Part shown: positions 8,746 through 17,898 of the stretch, piece after piece
Numbering within the stretch: position 1 is the stretch's first letter
Layout of the letters: each line of letters begins with the position of its first letter
Assembly (NCBI GenBank): GCA_047974375.1
Contig: JBKECF010000068.1
Location: 1-64,000 of the forward strand
Source of the DNA: JBKECF01 sp047974375
Lineage (GTDB): Bacteria > Bacillota > Clostridia > Lachnospirales > CAMZNU01
Length of the DNA: 64,000 nucleotides
Direction of reading: 5' to 3'
Made by a program: the position numbers and the translations under genes
The notes under the pieces: model-generated
Databases searched by the model: none
What the model was told of the DNA's origin: nothing
Seen by the model: the letters and a program-made list of their open reading frames with translations, nothing else

Positions 8746-8790
8746 TATACCCCTATGGAAATATTTTTCTATAATATTCATAGGGGTATA
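8746..8790. other. Long inverted repeat without a T-run
   Basis: Perfect 12-bp arms TATACCCCTATG and CATAGGGGTATA (8746-8757, 8779-8790) enclose a 21-nt AT-rich loop downstream of the SIMPL gene and upstream of ddh. No U-tract follows on either strand, so it is a poor intrinsic terminator. It may stabilise the 3' end of the SIMPL mRNA or bind a protein. Confidence 0.6.
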
Positions 8791-8805
8791 AATTGAATTT
8801 TAATT

Positions 8806-9498
8806 TTATTCCATTGTAACAGTTACTTTTGCAAATATTCCAACTTCACTAGGTGAAACAGGCACATCTGCAGAGCTAGCACTGTCATCACTAGCTAACA
8901 TTTCTCTTTTGGCATTTCCTGTTACTGCATAGGAAGAATTTTCAGATACATTTTTAACCTTTAAATCTTTGTCGCCAAGTGTTGCGCCAATAGCTTTGCC
9001 TTTGTAAATAGCGTTGTTAACAGCTAGATTTAAAGCCTCGCTATAGTAAGCATCTTTATTTTCTATATCGAAGTCAATACTGGAAATGTTAGTTGCTCCT
9101 TTTTCGCTAGAACCATTTATAACATTAGATATAATATCGAAATCTCTAATAGTTACTTGTATTGTATTGTTTACAGTGTAGCCTACTATTTTACTTTCCC
9201 CTGTTGACTCATCATACTTATTACGTGGATTTACATAAAAATATTGTGTTTCAATATCGGATTCTTTTATTCCTAAAGACTTTAAATATTCCATAACGCT
9301 GTTAGTCTTAGTATTATTATCTGCTATGGCGTCTGTTGTATTTTCACCTTCAGTAGTAACGCCAATACTTAATTTAGCAATGTCTGGCTCAACGTATACT
9401 GTTGCCTCTCCGTTGGTAACAACTTCTGCAGCATATATGCTTGCTGGTATAGTGAAAACAAAAGCACTTGCTAATAAAATTCCTAATAATTTTTTCAT
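8806..9498 (-). CDS. Secreted SIMPL-domain (DUF541) protein
   Basis: The 230-residue protein begins with a clear signal peptide (MKKLLGILLASAFVFTIPAS, cleavage likely near A23). The mature part matches the SIMPL/DUF541 pattern: an N-terminal strand ending in G-E-A-T-V-Y-V-E-P-D, a central I-x-T-x-x-Y region, and a C-terminal strand pair ending V-T-V-T-M-E. SIMPL proteins are periplasmic or extracytoplasmic and their role is poorly defined. The ribosome site AGGAGGG is well placed. It follows a small membrane-protein gene by 18 nt on the same strand, so the two are probably co-transcribed. Confidence 0.88.
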   Translation of the reverse strand: MKKLLGILLASAFVFTIPASIYAAEVVTNGEATVYVEPDIAKLSIGVTTEGENTTDAIADNNTKTNSVMEYLKSLGIKESDIETQYFYVNPRNKYDESTGESKIVGYTVNNTIQVTIRDFDIISNVINGSSEKGATNISSIDFDIENKDAYYSEALNLAVNNAIYKGKAIGATLGDKDLKVKNVSENSSYAVTGNAKREMLASDDSASSADVPVSPSEVGIFAKVTVTME

Positions 9499-9516
9499 GA
9501 TTTACCCTCCTAGGTA

Positions 9517-9768
9517 CTATTTTTCTCTTTTGAAAGATTTTATAAAGGAAACAAGGTTTAAAATAACTAAAACTATTTTAACAATTATTTCTGAAATATT
9601 TAAAACAATTTTAGCGATTTTAATAACTTTTTTTCTTTTTGCTTTTCTTTCTTCTTTTTCTTTTTTTATTTCTTTCTTAGATTTTTTTGGAGAAGCATCT
9701 TTACAATTTTGTTTAATTGCTTTTTTAACCTCCTTATAAAGTTTTTTGTTATCTTTGTTTACTACCAT
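9517..9768 (-). CDS. Small highly charged single-pass membrane protein
   Basis: The function is unknown. The 83-residue protein has a Lys/Glu-rich N-terminal half (about residues 1-50, with dense KK, KE and ER pairs) likely to form a charged helix, then one hydrophobic segment at about 52-75 and a short basic tail (SFKREK). The longer frame from 9792 was rejected because AAGGAGG sits just before the ATG at 9768. It lies upstream of the SIMPL gene with an 18-nt gap, so the two are probably one transcript. The lysine-rich composition reflects poly-A-like codons and makes homology calls unreliable. Confidence 0.65.
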   Translation of the reverse strand: MVVNKDNKKLYKEVKKAIKQNCKDASPKKSKKEIKKEKEERKAKRKKVIKIAKIVLNISEIIVKIVLVILNLVSFIKSFKREK

Positions 9769-9831
9769 GTTTCCTCCTTGTTCCCCATGCATCTAGTAAT
9801 ATAACGATGCGAAATAATAAAAGTTCCAAAT

Positions 9832-10851
9832 TTATTTTATATATAAATACAATAGTTCTAATGTAGCTTTAACACCATTAATATGCGTTCTTTCCATGCC
9901 GTGGCTTGCAGCTACTCCTGTTCCGATTAAGGCGCCTTTTATATCATTGCCTCCATGTAGGGCTGCACTTGTATCGGAGGCGTAAAGTGTATATACATCT
10001 ACAGCATGGGGTATGTTATTATTTATTGCGAGTTTTTCCAATTCCCTTACTATTTCATAGTCATAAGGGCCAGATGCATCTTTAGCACATATAGATACTT
10101 TTTCTTCGGTACATTCTAAATCTTCGCCAATACAACCCATATCAATAGAAATTAATTCATCAATATTATCTGGTATGTAAGCCATACCATGGCCAACTTC
10201 TTCATAAGTTGATATTAACATATTAATATTATATTTAGGTATAAAATTTTCTTTTTTTATATATTTTAGTAAAGTCAGTATCATGGCAACGGATATTTTA
10301 TCATCCAAAAATCTAGACTTAATATAACCATTTTTTACAGTAAATTTAGGTTCTATGGCAATAAAATCTCCATTTTTTATTTCTAGTTTTTCCGTGTCTT
10401 CTTTTTTATAAACTATATTATCTAGCCTAATATGCATGTTTTTTTCATTGCATTCAATTGTTTTTGCATCGCTATAAACGTGTGCGGCAGGGCTGTTAGT
10501 TAATATAGTTCCCGTATATTTTTTTCCGGAACGTGTATATATTGTACAGTATTCACCATGATAGGAGGATAATATTGTGCCACCAAGGGAGGTGAACTTA
10601 ATAGTACCATCACTTTTTATAGCTTTTACCATTAGGCCTAAAGTATCCACATGAGTTGATAGTCCAATAGTATAATGGGAGCTACCTTTAATTTCAATAA
10701 TTCCATTGCCTTTTTTTGTTCTGGTCATGGTAAAGCCAAGACTAGAGGTTTCTTCCTCAATTAATCTCATTATATTATTTGTAAAACCTGTAGGACTGTC
10801 GCAGTTAATTATTTTTTCGGCTACTTCAATAATATATTTTTCATCAAACAT
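9832..10851 (-). CDS. M42-family metallo-aminopeptidase
   Basis: This 339-residue cytosolic di-metal aminopeptidase of the M42 (FrvX/PepA-like) family has metal ligands in order: H in THVDTLG, D in RFLDDK, the catalytic E pair in STYEEVGHG, D in SIDMG, and a final H near SHGMERTH. Such enzymes form large tetrahedral complexes and trim peptides. It starts 9 nt downstream of the ftsW/spoVE-like gene and is probably the last gene of that peptidoglycan operon, an unusual place for a peptidase. Its natural substrate cannot be told from sequence. Confidence 0.88.
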   Translation of the reverse strand: MFDEKYIIEVAEKIINCDSPTGFTNNIMRLIEEETSSLGFTMTRTKKGNGIIEIKGSSHYTIGLSTHVDTLGLMVKAIKSDGTIKFTSLGGTILSSYHGEYCTIYTRSGKKYTGTILTNSPAAHVYSDAKTIECNEKNMHIRLDNIVYKKEDTEKLEIKNGDFIAIEPKFTVKNGYIKSRFLDDKISVAMILTLLKYIKKENFIPKYNINMLISTYEEVGHGMAYIPDNIDELISIDMGCIGEDLECTEEKVSICAKDASGPYDYEIVRELEKLAINNNIPHAVDVYTLYASDTSAALHGGNDIKGALIGTGVAASHGMERTHINGVKATLELLYLYIK

Positions 10852-10860
10852 ATTTTCTCC

Positions 10861-12009
10861 TTATCTTTTATTATAATTACAGTCTTTTGATATATTTAGC
10901 AATATTCCCATAGTACCCATGGAAACAATTAGGGAAGAACCACCAGCGCTTATAAAGGGTAAAGGTATTCCTGTGTTGGGTATAAGGTTTGTTACTACGG
11001 CAACATTTACTAGCATTTGCACTGCAAACATAATGCTAATACCCACGGCAATTAATGAACCAAAAAAATCTGTACATGTTAGGGCTATTTTAAAGCCTCT
11101 CCATACAATTGTGGCAAATAATCCTAGAACAATAATAGCTCCTAAAAGTCCGAGCTCCTCACAAACAATTGCAAAAATAATATCGTTATGGCCTTCGGGT
11201 AAAAAATTAATTATGCGTGAGTTACCTAAACCAATGCCTAAAAGTCCACCAGAGGCAATACCATAAAGCGACTGCCTAATTTGATAGCCAAAATCAGTAG
11301 AAAAAGGGTCTAGCCAAGCTATTACTCTGGCACCACGGTATAAATCTAAGTAAATGCTTATTAAAAGGAATGTAACTAACACAATAAAAGCTACAATGCC
11401 TAGTTGAATAAAAATTTTAGTATGTGTACTGGCTACAAACATCATGCCTATTCCAACAGCTGCAGCAATTAACATCATACTAAAGTCCTGAAGTCCAATA
11501 GCACACACCATTGCAAAAATAGGTATAGACATAAAAAATAATCCTTCTTTAGTATCTAATATTTTTCTACTTCTACTAATTAGATAGGCTATAAAAATAA
11601 TAAGGGATACTTTGCCTAGTTCGGATGACTGAATGGAGCCAATGGGTGTTTCCAACCACCTTCTTTTTCCTTTTACAGCCTTACCAAAAACATCTGTGTA
11701 AAATACAAGAAAAAGTGTAAAGTAATAAAATAGTGTGGCAATTGCTGGAAGACCTCTAAATTTTAACTTGAAAAAATTATAGGGGAAATTTATAGCAACA
11801 ACCGTAACCACACCGCCAATTGCTGCAAAAGTACCTTGCTTTATTAAATATTTATAAGGGGTTTCAGTAGCTAAGGTATTGTAGTAACTAGAACTAAAAA
11901 CCATAATAATTCCGAATAAAACAAGAACAAAAACACAGACAAGTATTATTTGGTCAATACCTCTATGACTATTAATAGACCTGGAGGTTTTTTTATTTTC
12001 TTTACTCAT
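10861..12009 (-). CDS. ftsW: FtsW/RodA/SpoVE family peptidoglycan glycosyltransferase
   Basis: This polytopic SEDS protein has 382 residues and about ten transmembrane helices. SEDS proteins polymerise lipid II into glycan strands with a partner class B penicillin-binding protein. Family hallmarks are GKGRRWLETP-like KAVKGKRRWLETP, the LPEGHNDIIFAIVCEELG loop, and the C-terminal FISAGGSSL motif. The position after mraY in a mur cluster favours FtsW or SpoVE over RodA. FtsW and SpoVE cannot be separated from the sequence alone. There is a 3-nt gap to mraY, so the two are co-transcribed. Confidence 0.9.
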   Translation of the reverse strand: MSKENKKTSRSINSHRGIDQIILVCVFVLVLFGIIMVFSSSYYNTLATETPYKYLIKQGTFAAIGGVVTVVAINFPYNFFKLKFRGLPAIATLFYYFTLFLVFYTDVFGKAVKGKRRWLETPIGSIQSSELGKVSLIIFIAYLISRSRKILDTKEGLFFMSIPIFAMVCAIGLQDFSMMLIAAAVGIGMMFVASTHTKIFIQLGIVAFIVLVTFLLISIYLDLYRGARVIAWLDPFSTDFGYQIRQSLYGIASGGLLGIGLGNSRIINFLPEGHNDIIFAIVCEELGLLGAIIVLGLFATIVWRGFKIALTCTDFFGSLIAVGISIMFAVQMLVNVAVVTNLIPNTGIPLPFISAGGSSLIVSMGTMGILLNISKDCNYNKR

Positions 12010-12012
12010 GAT

Positions 12013-12978
12013 TTAAACTCCTAAATAAAATCCATAAAGTGATAGGGCGCATAAAATAATAGTAATAACTGAAAATAATGTAACAATTTTAGTTTCGCTT
12101 AAGCCAGACTCTTCATAATGGTGATGGATTGGTGTCATTTTAAAAATTCTTTTTTTAGTCTTCTTGTAATAATATACTTGTAAAATAACAGATACCGATT
12201 CTAAAACATAAATAAATCCCACAATAAGTATAAGGAAAGGTTGCTGTAAAATTAAAGCCGTACCACCTATTAGCCCGCCTAAGGCAAGAGAGCCAGTATC
12301 ACCCATAAAAACGCTGGCTGGATGAGAATTGTAAATTAAAAAACCTAGTAATGCACCAACCATAGATGATAATACAAAAGCAATATCCATATTAAGGAAT
12401 AATGCTAAAATAATAAAAAACATACATATAATTGATGTAACAGTTGACGCTAACCCATCTATGCCGTCTGTTAAATTAACACCGTTTACAGTACCTAGCA
12501 TAGCTATATAAAATAGTGGATAGTAAAAAATGCCAAGGTCTATTTCAATAGTTGTAAATGGTATATATATGATAGTAGTTAAATTATTAGCAATTAATGT
12601 AAACAAAAATATTGTAGTTACTATGAATTGTAAAACAAGTTTACTTTTTGCACTTAGGCCATCTGGGCTTTTTTTACTTGCTTTTAAATAGTCATCTATA
12701 AAGCCAATAAAGCTATAGGCAATTGTTATAAAGATTAAAGCAACGGCAGTATAGTTTTTAAAAATGAAAAAAATACAGCCAATTAAAAATGAAATTAAAA
12801 TAAATATACCACCCATTGTAGGAGTTCCTGTTTTTACTAAATGAGTTTCAGGACCGTCTAGGCGAACTGTTTGTGACCTTTTTTTATTTATAAGAAATTG
12901 TATTCCCTTTGGCATTATAAAAATGCAAGTTATAAAGCTAATAAAAAAAGCTGTAAAGGATGTGACTATTCCATTCAT
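12013..12978 (-). CDS. mraY: Phospho-N-acetylmuramoyl-pentapeptide transferase
   Basis: MraY transfers phospho-MurNAc-pentapeptide to undecaprenyl phosphate, making lipid I. The 321-residue protein has about ten transmembrane helices. Signature loops include FIDDYLK after helix 4, NLTDGIDGLA, a MGDTGSLALGG motif and the HHHYEESG motif near the C terminus. It begins 1 nt after murE-murF ends, so the three wall genes form a tight unit. Confidence 0.97.
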   Translation of the reverse strand: MNGIVTSFTAFFISFITCIFIMPKGIQFLINKKRSQTVRLDGPETHLVKTGTPTMGGIFILISFLIGCIFFIFKNYTAVALIFITIAYSFIGFIDDYLKASKKSPDGLSAKSKLVLQFIVTTIFLFTLIANNLTTIIYIPFTTIEIDLGIFYYPLFYIAMLGTVNGVNLTDGIDGLASTVTSIICMFFIILALFLNMDIAFVLSSMVGALLGFLIYNSHPASVFMGDTGSLALGGLIGGTALILQQPFLILIVGFIYVLESVSVILQVYYYKKTKKRIFKMTPIHHHYEESGLSETKIVTLFSVITIILCALSLYGFYLGV

Positions 12979-12979
12979 G

Positions 12980-15739
12980 TTATATCTCCTTGTTTAATAG
13001 TATGTTAACTACAGTTTCTAGTTTCATGCCTCTTGAGCCCTTAAGCAAGATTGTTTTATTATTGGTATTTAAATCTTTTGTGTAATTTTCAAGTAAGTCT
13101 TTTTTAGAAAAATGTTCCTTTTTACCTTTATAAGTTTTGTGCGTTTCTTCGCTAAGGTCGCCATAGGTAATTAGTAAATCAATATTTAAAGAGTTGCAAT
13201 ATTCACCTATGTAACTATGAAGGTTTTGGCTTTCTTCTCCGAGTTCTAGCATATCTCCTATTATGGCTATTTTTTCACCTTTGCATGTATTCAATAAATC
13301 TAAAGATGACATTAAAGAAGTTGGGTTTGAATTATATACATCATTTATTATGTAGGTATCATCATTATTAATAATTTCTAGTCTGTTTTTTGTTAGATGT
13401 ATATTCTTAATACCATTTTTTATATCATCATTACAAAGGTCTAGGTCTTTAGCACAGCTATAGCATAGTAAAAAATTATTTATATTATGCGTTCCTGGTG
13501 CTTTTATAAAGAAACTAGTGTCATTAATTTGAATTTCTGTGCCTAAAAGACCTTTACAATTAGCTTGTATAGGAGTTTCCTTTGTACCAATCCTTACAGT
13601 ATTTACAGAGAAATTAGTATTTTTAAGTAAGTCGTCATCATTATTTAAGTATAAAATACCTTTTTCATTTAAAAAATCTACAATTTCCATTTTTGCTTGT
13701 AACACGCCTTCAAGGGATTTAAGCTTTTCTAAATGACCTGCACCTATTTTGGTAATAATTGCGTAATCAGGCTTTGCAATTTCGCTAAGTCTATGTATTT
13801 CGCCGAAGTCATTCATTCCCATTTCTGCTATAACTATATCAGTATCATTTTTTAAATTAAAAATTGTATGTGGCAATCCTATTTCATTATTTTGGTTGCC
13901 ATAAGTCTTTAATACATTGTATTTCGATGAAAGCATACCAGCTAGCATATCTTTTACAGTAGTTTTGCCAACGCTACCTGTTATACCTATTAATTTAATG
14001 CTGAAAAGGCTTTTATAATTCATAGCAATATCTCCATAAGCCTTTATGGAATTATTTACAAAAATAATTTTGGGTGAGACTATATTAGTTCTGCCTTTTT
14101 CAGATACAACAGCCACGGCACCATTATTTAAGGCGGATTCAATGTAGTTATGTCCGTTATTTAATGCAACAAAAAGACAATCTTCACCTATTAAAGAGGA
14201 ATCCGTACTTATAGATTTTATTGTTATATCATTTAATTGTGATAAACTGTTAATACTTTTTAATATATATGAAAGCCTTAAGGGTTTACAAAGTTTTTTT
14301 AATGGGTTATTAACTAAAGCTTCTTTAGCTACTTCTCTGTCATCAAAATGAATTGTTCTGTCTTTAAAGATTTGATAATCTTCATGACCTTTTCCAGCAA
14401 TAATTACAGTGTCCCCTTTTTCTAACATATAAACACTTTGGTAAATAGCATTTTTTCTATCAACAATTATTTTATAAGGACAGGTATTTTTAATGCCTAT
14501 CTCCACATCTTTAACTATTTGCTTTGGGTCTTCACTACGAGGGTTATCGGAGGTTATTATACAAAAATCGGAATTTTCTCCAGCAACTTTTCCCATTATT
14601 GGTCTTTTGGAACTATCTCTATCACCACCACAACCAAAAACAGTAATAACTCTACCCTTGGTAAATTCTCTAGCAGATTTTGTTATATTTAAAATGCCAT
14701 CTGGTGAATGGGCATAGTCTACAATTACATTATAGTCTGGATTAGTGCTTATATTTTCTATGCGTCCAGGAACATTTTTTAAAGTTGGTAGAGCATTAAC
14801 AATTTTTTCAAAATCAATATTAAGTTTGACTAAAGTACCAACAGCTGCTAAAGCATTATAAACCGTAAATTTACCAGGGATATTTATTGTTACATTTCTT
14901 GTTGTATTATGGTAAACCAAATCGAAATTTACAGAGTTTGAATGATAGTGGATATTTTTTGCATAAAGGTCGCTTTCTTTTTCAATTCCGTAAGTAATTA
15001 CATTTTTACTGGAATTTATAAAATCTTCAAAATATTTACTGTCGCTATTTATAACTGAGTTTTCACAATTCTCAAAAAGCATAAGTTTTGCCTTTACATA
15101 GTTTTCCATTGTTTTATGGTAGTCCAAATGGTCCTGAGTTATATTTGTTAGTATACCAACAGTAAAATTGCAACCTGCTGTTCTATGTTGATGCAATCCT
15201 TGAGATGTAACTTCCATAACAACGGTATTGACTTTATTTTTTTTCATTTCTCCAAGAATCTTATGGAGTTGATGGGAGTCTGGTGTTGTGCTAGTTTCAA
15301 AGGGGATGTTTATTTTTTCATCACTTTCTATTCCTAAAGTTCCTATTACTCCTGTTTTTATATTTAAACTACTTAGTAAATTTTTCAAGAAATACGAAGT
15401 GGAAGTCTTTCCATTTGTGCCAGTTATAGCAATTAAATTTAAGCCATTACTATTATAAATTTCTCGTCCTAGTAAACCTAATATTTTTCTAGTATCATCA
15501 ACTTTTATAACTGGTATATTCTTATTTGCATAATTCTTAGAAACAACGATAGCGGACGCCCCATTTTCTATGGCTTTTTCAATATAATTGTGGCCGTCAG
15601 TTGTAATGCCTGATATACATACAAAAATATCTCCCTTAGTTACTTTTCGGGAGTCTATTTCTATTCCTTTTATAAAAATATTACTTGAATCGTCTATATT
15701 AATATTTAATTTCGAAAAAATTTCCTTTAAACTTTTCAT
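12980..15739 (-). CDS. murE-murF: Fused MurE-MurF: UDP-MurNAc-tripeptide synthetase plus D-Ala-D-Ala ligase
   Basis: One open frame of 919 residues carries two complete Mur ligases. Residues 1 to about 476 are MurE: ATP site TGTNGKT at 106-112, the carbamylated-lysine region YVKAK at 214-218, and DNPR at 398-401, the motif linked to meso-DAP rather than lysine. Residues from about 485 on are MurF: TGSVGKT at 587-593, followed by EMGMNDFGEI and NDVYNSNP. MurE adds meso-DAP and MurF adds D-Ala-D-Ala in the cytoplasm. There is no plausible start codon or ribosome site at the MurF boundary, which supports a real fusion. A 7-base homopolymer (14294-14300) lies near the junction. murC, murD and murG are not in the window. 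Confidence 0.93.
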   Translation of the reverse strand: MKSLKEIFSKLNINIDDSSNIFIKGIEIDSRKVTKGDIFVCISGITTDGHNYIEKAIENGASAIVVSKNYANKNIPVIKVDDTRKILGLLGREIYNSNGLNLIAITGTNGKTSTSYFLKNLLSSLNIKTGVIGTLGIESDEKINIPFETSTTPDSHQLHKILGEMKKNKVNTVVMEVTSQGLHQHRTAGCNFTVGILTNITQDHLDYHKTMENYVKAKLMLFENCENSVINSDSKYFEDFINSSKNVITYGIEKESDLYAKNIHYHSNSVNFDLVYHNTTRNVTINIPGKFTVYNALAAVGTLVKLNIDFEKIVNALPTLKNVPGRIENISTNPDYNVIVDYAHSPDGILNITKSAREFTKGRVITVFGCGGDRDSSKRPIMGKVAGENSDFCIITSDNPRSEDPKQIVKDVEIGIKNTCPYKIIVDRKNAIYQSVYMLEKGDTVIIAGKGHEDYQIFKDRTIHFDDREVAKEALVNNPLKKLCKPLRLSYILKSINSLSQLNDITIKSISTDSSLIGEDCLFVALNNGHNYIESALNNGAVAVVSEKGRTNIVSPKIIFVNNSIKAYGDIAMNYKSLFSIKLIGITGSVGKTTVKDMLAGMLSSKYNVLKTYGNQNNEIGLPHTIFNLKNDTDIVIAEMGMNDFGEIHRLSEIAKPDYAIITKIGAGHLEKLKSLEGVLQAKMEIVDFLNEKGILYLNNDDDLLKNTNFSVNTVRIGTKETPIQANCKGLLGTEIQINDTSFFIKAPGTHNINNFLLCYSCAKDLDLCNDDIKNGIKNIHLTKNRLEIINNDDTYIINDVYNSNPTSLMSSLDLLNTCKGEKIAIIGDMLELGEESQNLHSYIGEYCNSLNIDLLITYGDLSEETHKTYKGKKEHFSKKDLLENYTKDLNTNNKTILLKGSRGMKLETVVNILLNKEI

Positions 15740-15817
15740 ACTCTTACCTTTCCTTTAATTGTGTCTATAATAAATATTTTAACACAATTTTTTGTAAAAT
15801 ATATATTTAAATTATTT

Positions 15818-15846
15818 TTGTACCTATAAAAAATATATGATATAAT
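15818..15846 (+). promoter_or_regulatory. Promoter of the small conserved protein at 15947
   Basis: TTGTAC (15818-15823), a 17-nt spacer and TATAAT (15841-15846) lie about 95 nt upstream of the start codon, leaving a moderate 5' leader. Confidence 0.55.
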
Positions 15847-15946
15847 AAATTACGGTTGGAAGATAAAAAAATCAAATTTATTTTATTATTATTTGTGGTA
15901 AAATATTAATCCATGAATAATAAATTTTTTAATATAGGAGGATGAA

Positions 15947-16357
15947 ATGGCAATTGTAAAAGAGGGTATAAGAGTAAATGAAGATAACTCTTTAAGTTTT
16001 GGAAATTATGAGGTAAAAGAAAAGTTTAAAATTAAGGACTTCGATTTAGATGGTGATATTTACTATTTAAAAACGCATGATGAAGTAACGAAGTTAACAA
16101 AAAATGATATTTTGCTTTTAGAGTCTGTACCAGGCTCTGCTGTACATAATTTTAAAATGAACAATAAGCTTATAAGTTTTACAATGGAAGGGAAAGGAAG
16201 TACCTCTGTAACAATGGAATTAGCACCCTCTTCGGAGTATAGTATTAAATTAGATGATGTTCGTATTGGTAAGGCTAAAACGAATATGAGTGGAAAATTA
16301 AATTTTAGTGTTAACTTAACTAATGGTGAAAATGAAATAGTTATTGAATTAGCATAA
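15947..16357 (+). CDS. Small conserved protein of unknown function (often labelled 'endosialidase' in Lachnospiraceae)
   Basis: The 136-residue acidic cytosolic-looking protein has no signal peptide or membrane span. A hydrophilic N-terminal half with SFGNYEVKEKFKI and LESVPGSAVHNF is followed by a beta-rich C-terminal half (SIKLDDVRIGKAKTNMSGKL, then NGENEIVIEL). From memory, similar proteins are annotated as 'endosialidase' in Lachnospiraceae, but no sialidase catalytic pattern is visible and I do not support that function. The gene has a strong TAGGAGGATGAA ribosome site, its own promoter and a shared terminator, so it is monocistronic and probably well expressed. Confidence 0.75.
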   Translation: MAIVKEGIRVNEDNSLSFGNYEVKEKFKIKDFDLDGDIYYLKTHDEVTKLTKNDILLLESVPGSAVHNFKMNNKLISFTMEGKGSTSVTMELAPSSEYSIKLDDVRIGKAKTNMSGKLNFSVNLTNGENEIVIELA

Positions 16358-16408
16358 AAAAAAGCAATAAATAAATTCAACTTTCTGAATTTATTTATTG
16401 CTTTTTTT
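16356..16408. terminator. Bidirectional intrinsic terminator
   Basis: Long arms (about 16357-16379 and 16386-16407, core AGCAATAAATAAATTCA) with A and T runs on the two sides end both the small gene at 15947 and the PTS operon. Confidence 0.9.
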
Positions 16409-16424
16409 ATCTATTTTGACTTAC

Positions 16425-17864
16425 TTATAATTTTTTTAATTCATCGGCTACAAATTGAACCTTTGTACCTACTACAATTTGTAAGCTTTTTTTACTAGGT
16501 CGAATTACTCCCACAGCGCCAGTAGCTTTTATTTTCTTCTCATTTGCTAATGTTGAATCAACAACTTCTAAACGAAGTCTAGTTACACAGTTATCTATAC
16601 TAACTAAATTTTCTTTACCTCCAATAGCCTCTAATATATTTCTAGCCATAGCCGTGAAGTCATCATTTGCAAGTTCTATTTTTTCTTCATCATCAGATAA
16701 GTCTTCGCCTCTACCAGGAGTTTTTAAATCTAAAGCTAATATTAATGCCCTAAATGCAACGTAATAAACAACAGCAGCCACAAGTCCAATAGGAATTAAG
16801 AGTATAGGATTTTGTGCCATAGGTGCATTAAAGCTTAATACCCAGTCAATAAGTCCGGCACTAAAGTTGAAACCTGCCCTTACTGGTAAAGAAGCAACTA
16901 TAAATGCGGAAATACCTGTCAATATAGCATGTAATAAATATAAAGGTGGAGCTAAAAACATAAATGCAAATTCAAGTGGTTCTGTAACCCCTGTAAAAAA
17001 TGATGATAAGGCTCCGGCTAGTAATAAACCTGAAACTATTTTTTTATTTTCAGTTTTAGCTGTATGATACATAGCTAATGCCCCAGCAGGCAAACCAAAC
17101 ATCATTACAGGGAAGAAACCAGACATATACATACCAGTTACACCTAAAACGCCAGCGCCGTCTTTAGCCCAGAAGTTAGGTAGGTCATTTATACCAGCGA
17201 CATCAAACCAGAATACAGAGTTTAATGCATGGTGCAAACCTGTAGGTATAAGTAATCTATTTAAGAATGCATATATACCAGCACCAACTGCACCAGTTCC
17301 AGTAATCGCTGTACCAAAACTAACAAGCATACTATATATAAGTGGCCATAGGAAAAACAATACTACAGACGCTAAAACAGATATACCCGCCGATACTATG
17401 GCAACGCTACGTTTGCCGCTAAAAAAGGCTAAAATATCAGGCAGTCTAGTTTTCTTAAAGTTATTATAACTATATGCACCAATTAAACCAGAAACTATAC
17501 CTATAAATTGGTTTTGGATTTTACCGAAAGCTGGATTAACTAACTCTGGATCTATGGATTTCAAAAATGCCACAGAGCCAACAGATAATAAGGTCGTAAT
17601 AACTAACCAAGATACTAAACCAGATAAAGCAGATGTACCATCATTGTCATCGGACATACCTACGGCAACACCAATTGCAAATAAAATTGCCATATTATCA
17701 ATAAGTGCTGAACCGCCTTTAATTAAAAACGCAGCAACCACACTGTTGGCACCCCAACCACTTGGGTCAATTGCATACCCAATACCCATTAAAATACTTG
17801 CAACAGGCAAACAAGCTACGGGTAGCATTAAAGACTTACCCAATTTTTGTAAAAACTTCAACAT
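16425..17864 (-). CDS. PTS transporter EIICB, glucose/N-acetylglucosamine family
   Basis: This is a membrane PTS permease of 479 residues. The IIC channel domain covers about residues 1-370 with roughly ten membrane segments and the conserved GLHHALNSVFWF loop. A IIB domain follows at about 400-479 with its phosphorylated cysteine C426 in DNCVTRLR. The IIC loops look closer to N-acetylglucosamine (NagE/NagP) than to glucose (PtsG) permeases, but specificity is an inference. It has no IIA domain; the separate EIIA gene in the same operon fills that role. It is the last gene of the antitermination-controlled operon. Confidence 0.88.
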   Translation of the reverse strand: MLKFLQKLGKSLMLPVACLPVASILMGIGYAIDPSGWGANSVVAAFLIKGGSALIDNMAILFAIGVAVGMSDDNDGTSALSGLVSWLVITTLLSVGSVAFLKSIDPELVNPAFGKIQNQFIGIVSGLIGAYSYNNFKKTRLPDILAFFSGKRSVAIVSAGISVLASVVLFFLWPLIYSMLVSFGTAITGTGAVGAGIYAFLNRLLIPTGLHHALNSVFWFDVAGINDLPNFWAKDGAGVLGVTGMYMSGFFPVMMFGLPAGALAMYHTAKTENKKIVSGLLLAGALSSFFTGVTEPLEFAFMFLAPPLYLLHAILTGISAFIVASLPVRAGFNFSAGLIDWVLSFNAPMAQNPILLIPIGLVAAVVYYVAFRALILALDLKTPGRGEDLSDDEEKIELANDDFTAMARNILEAIGGKENLVSIDNCVTRLRLEVVDSTLANEKKIKATGAVGVIRPSKKSLQIVVGTKVQFVADELKKL

Positions 17865-17898
17865 AAAATTTTCCTCCTAAAATATTGTTCTTATTGTT

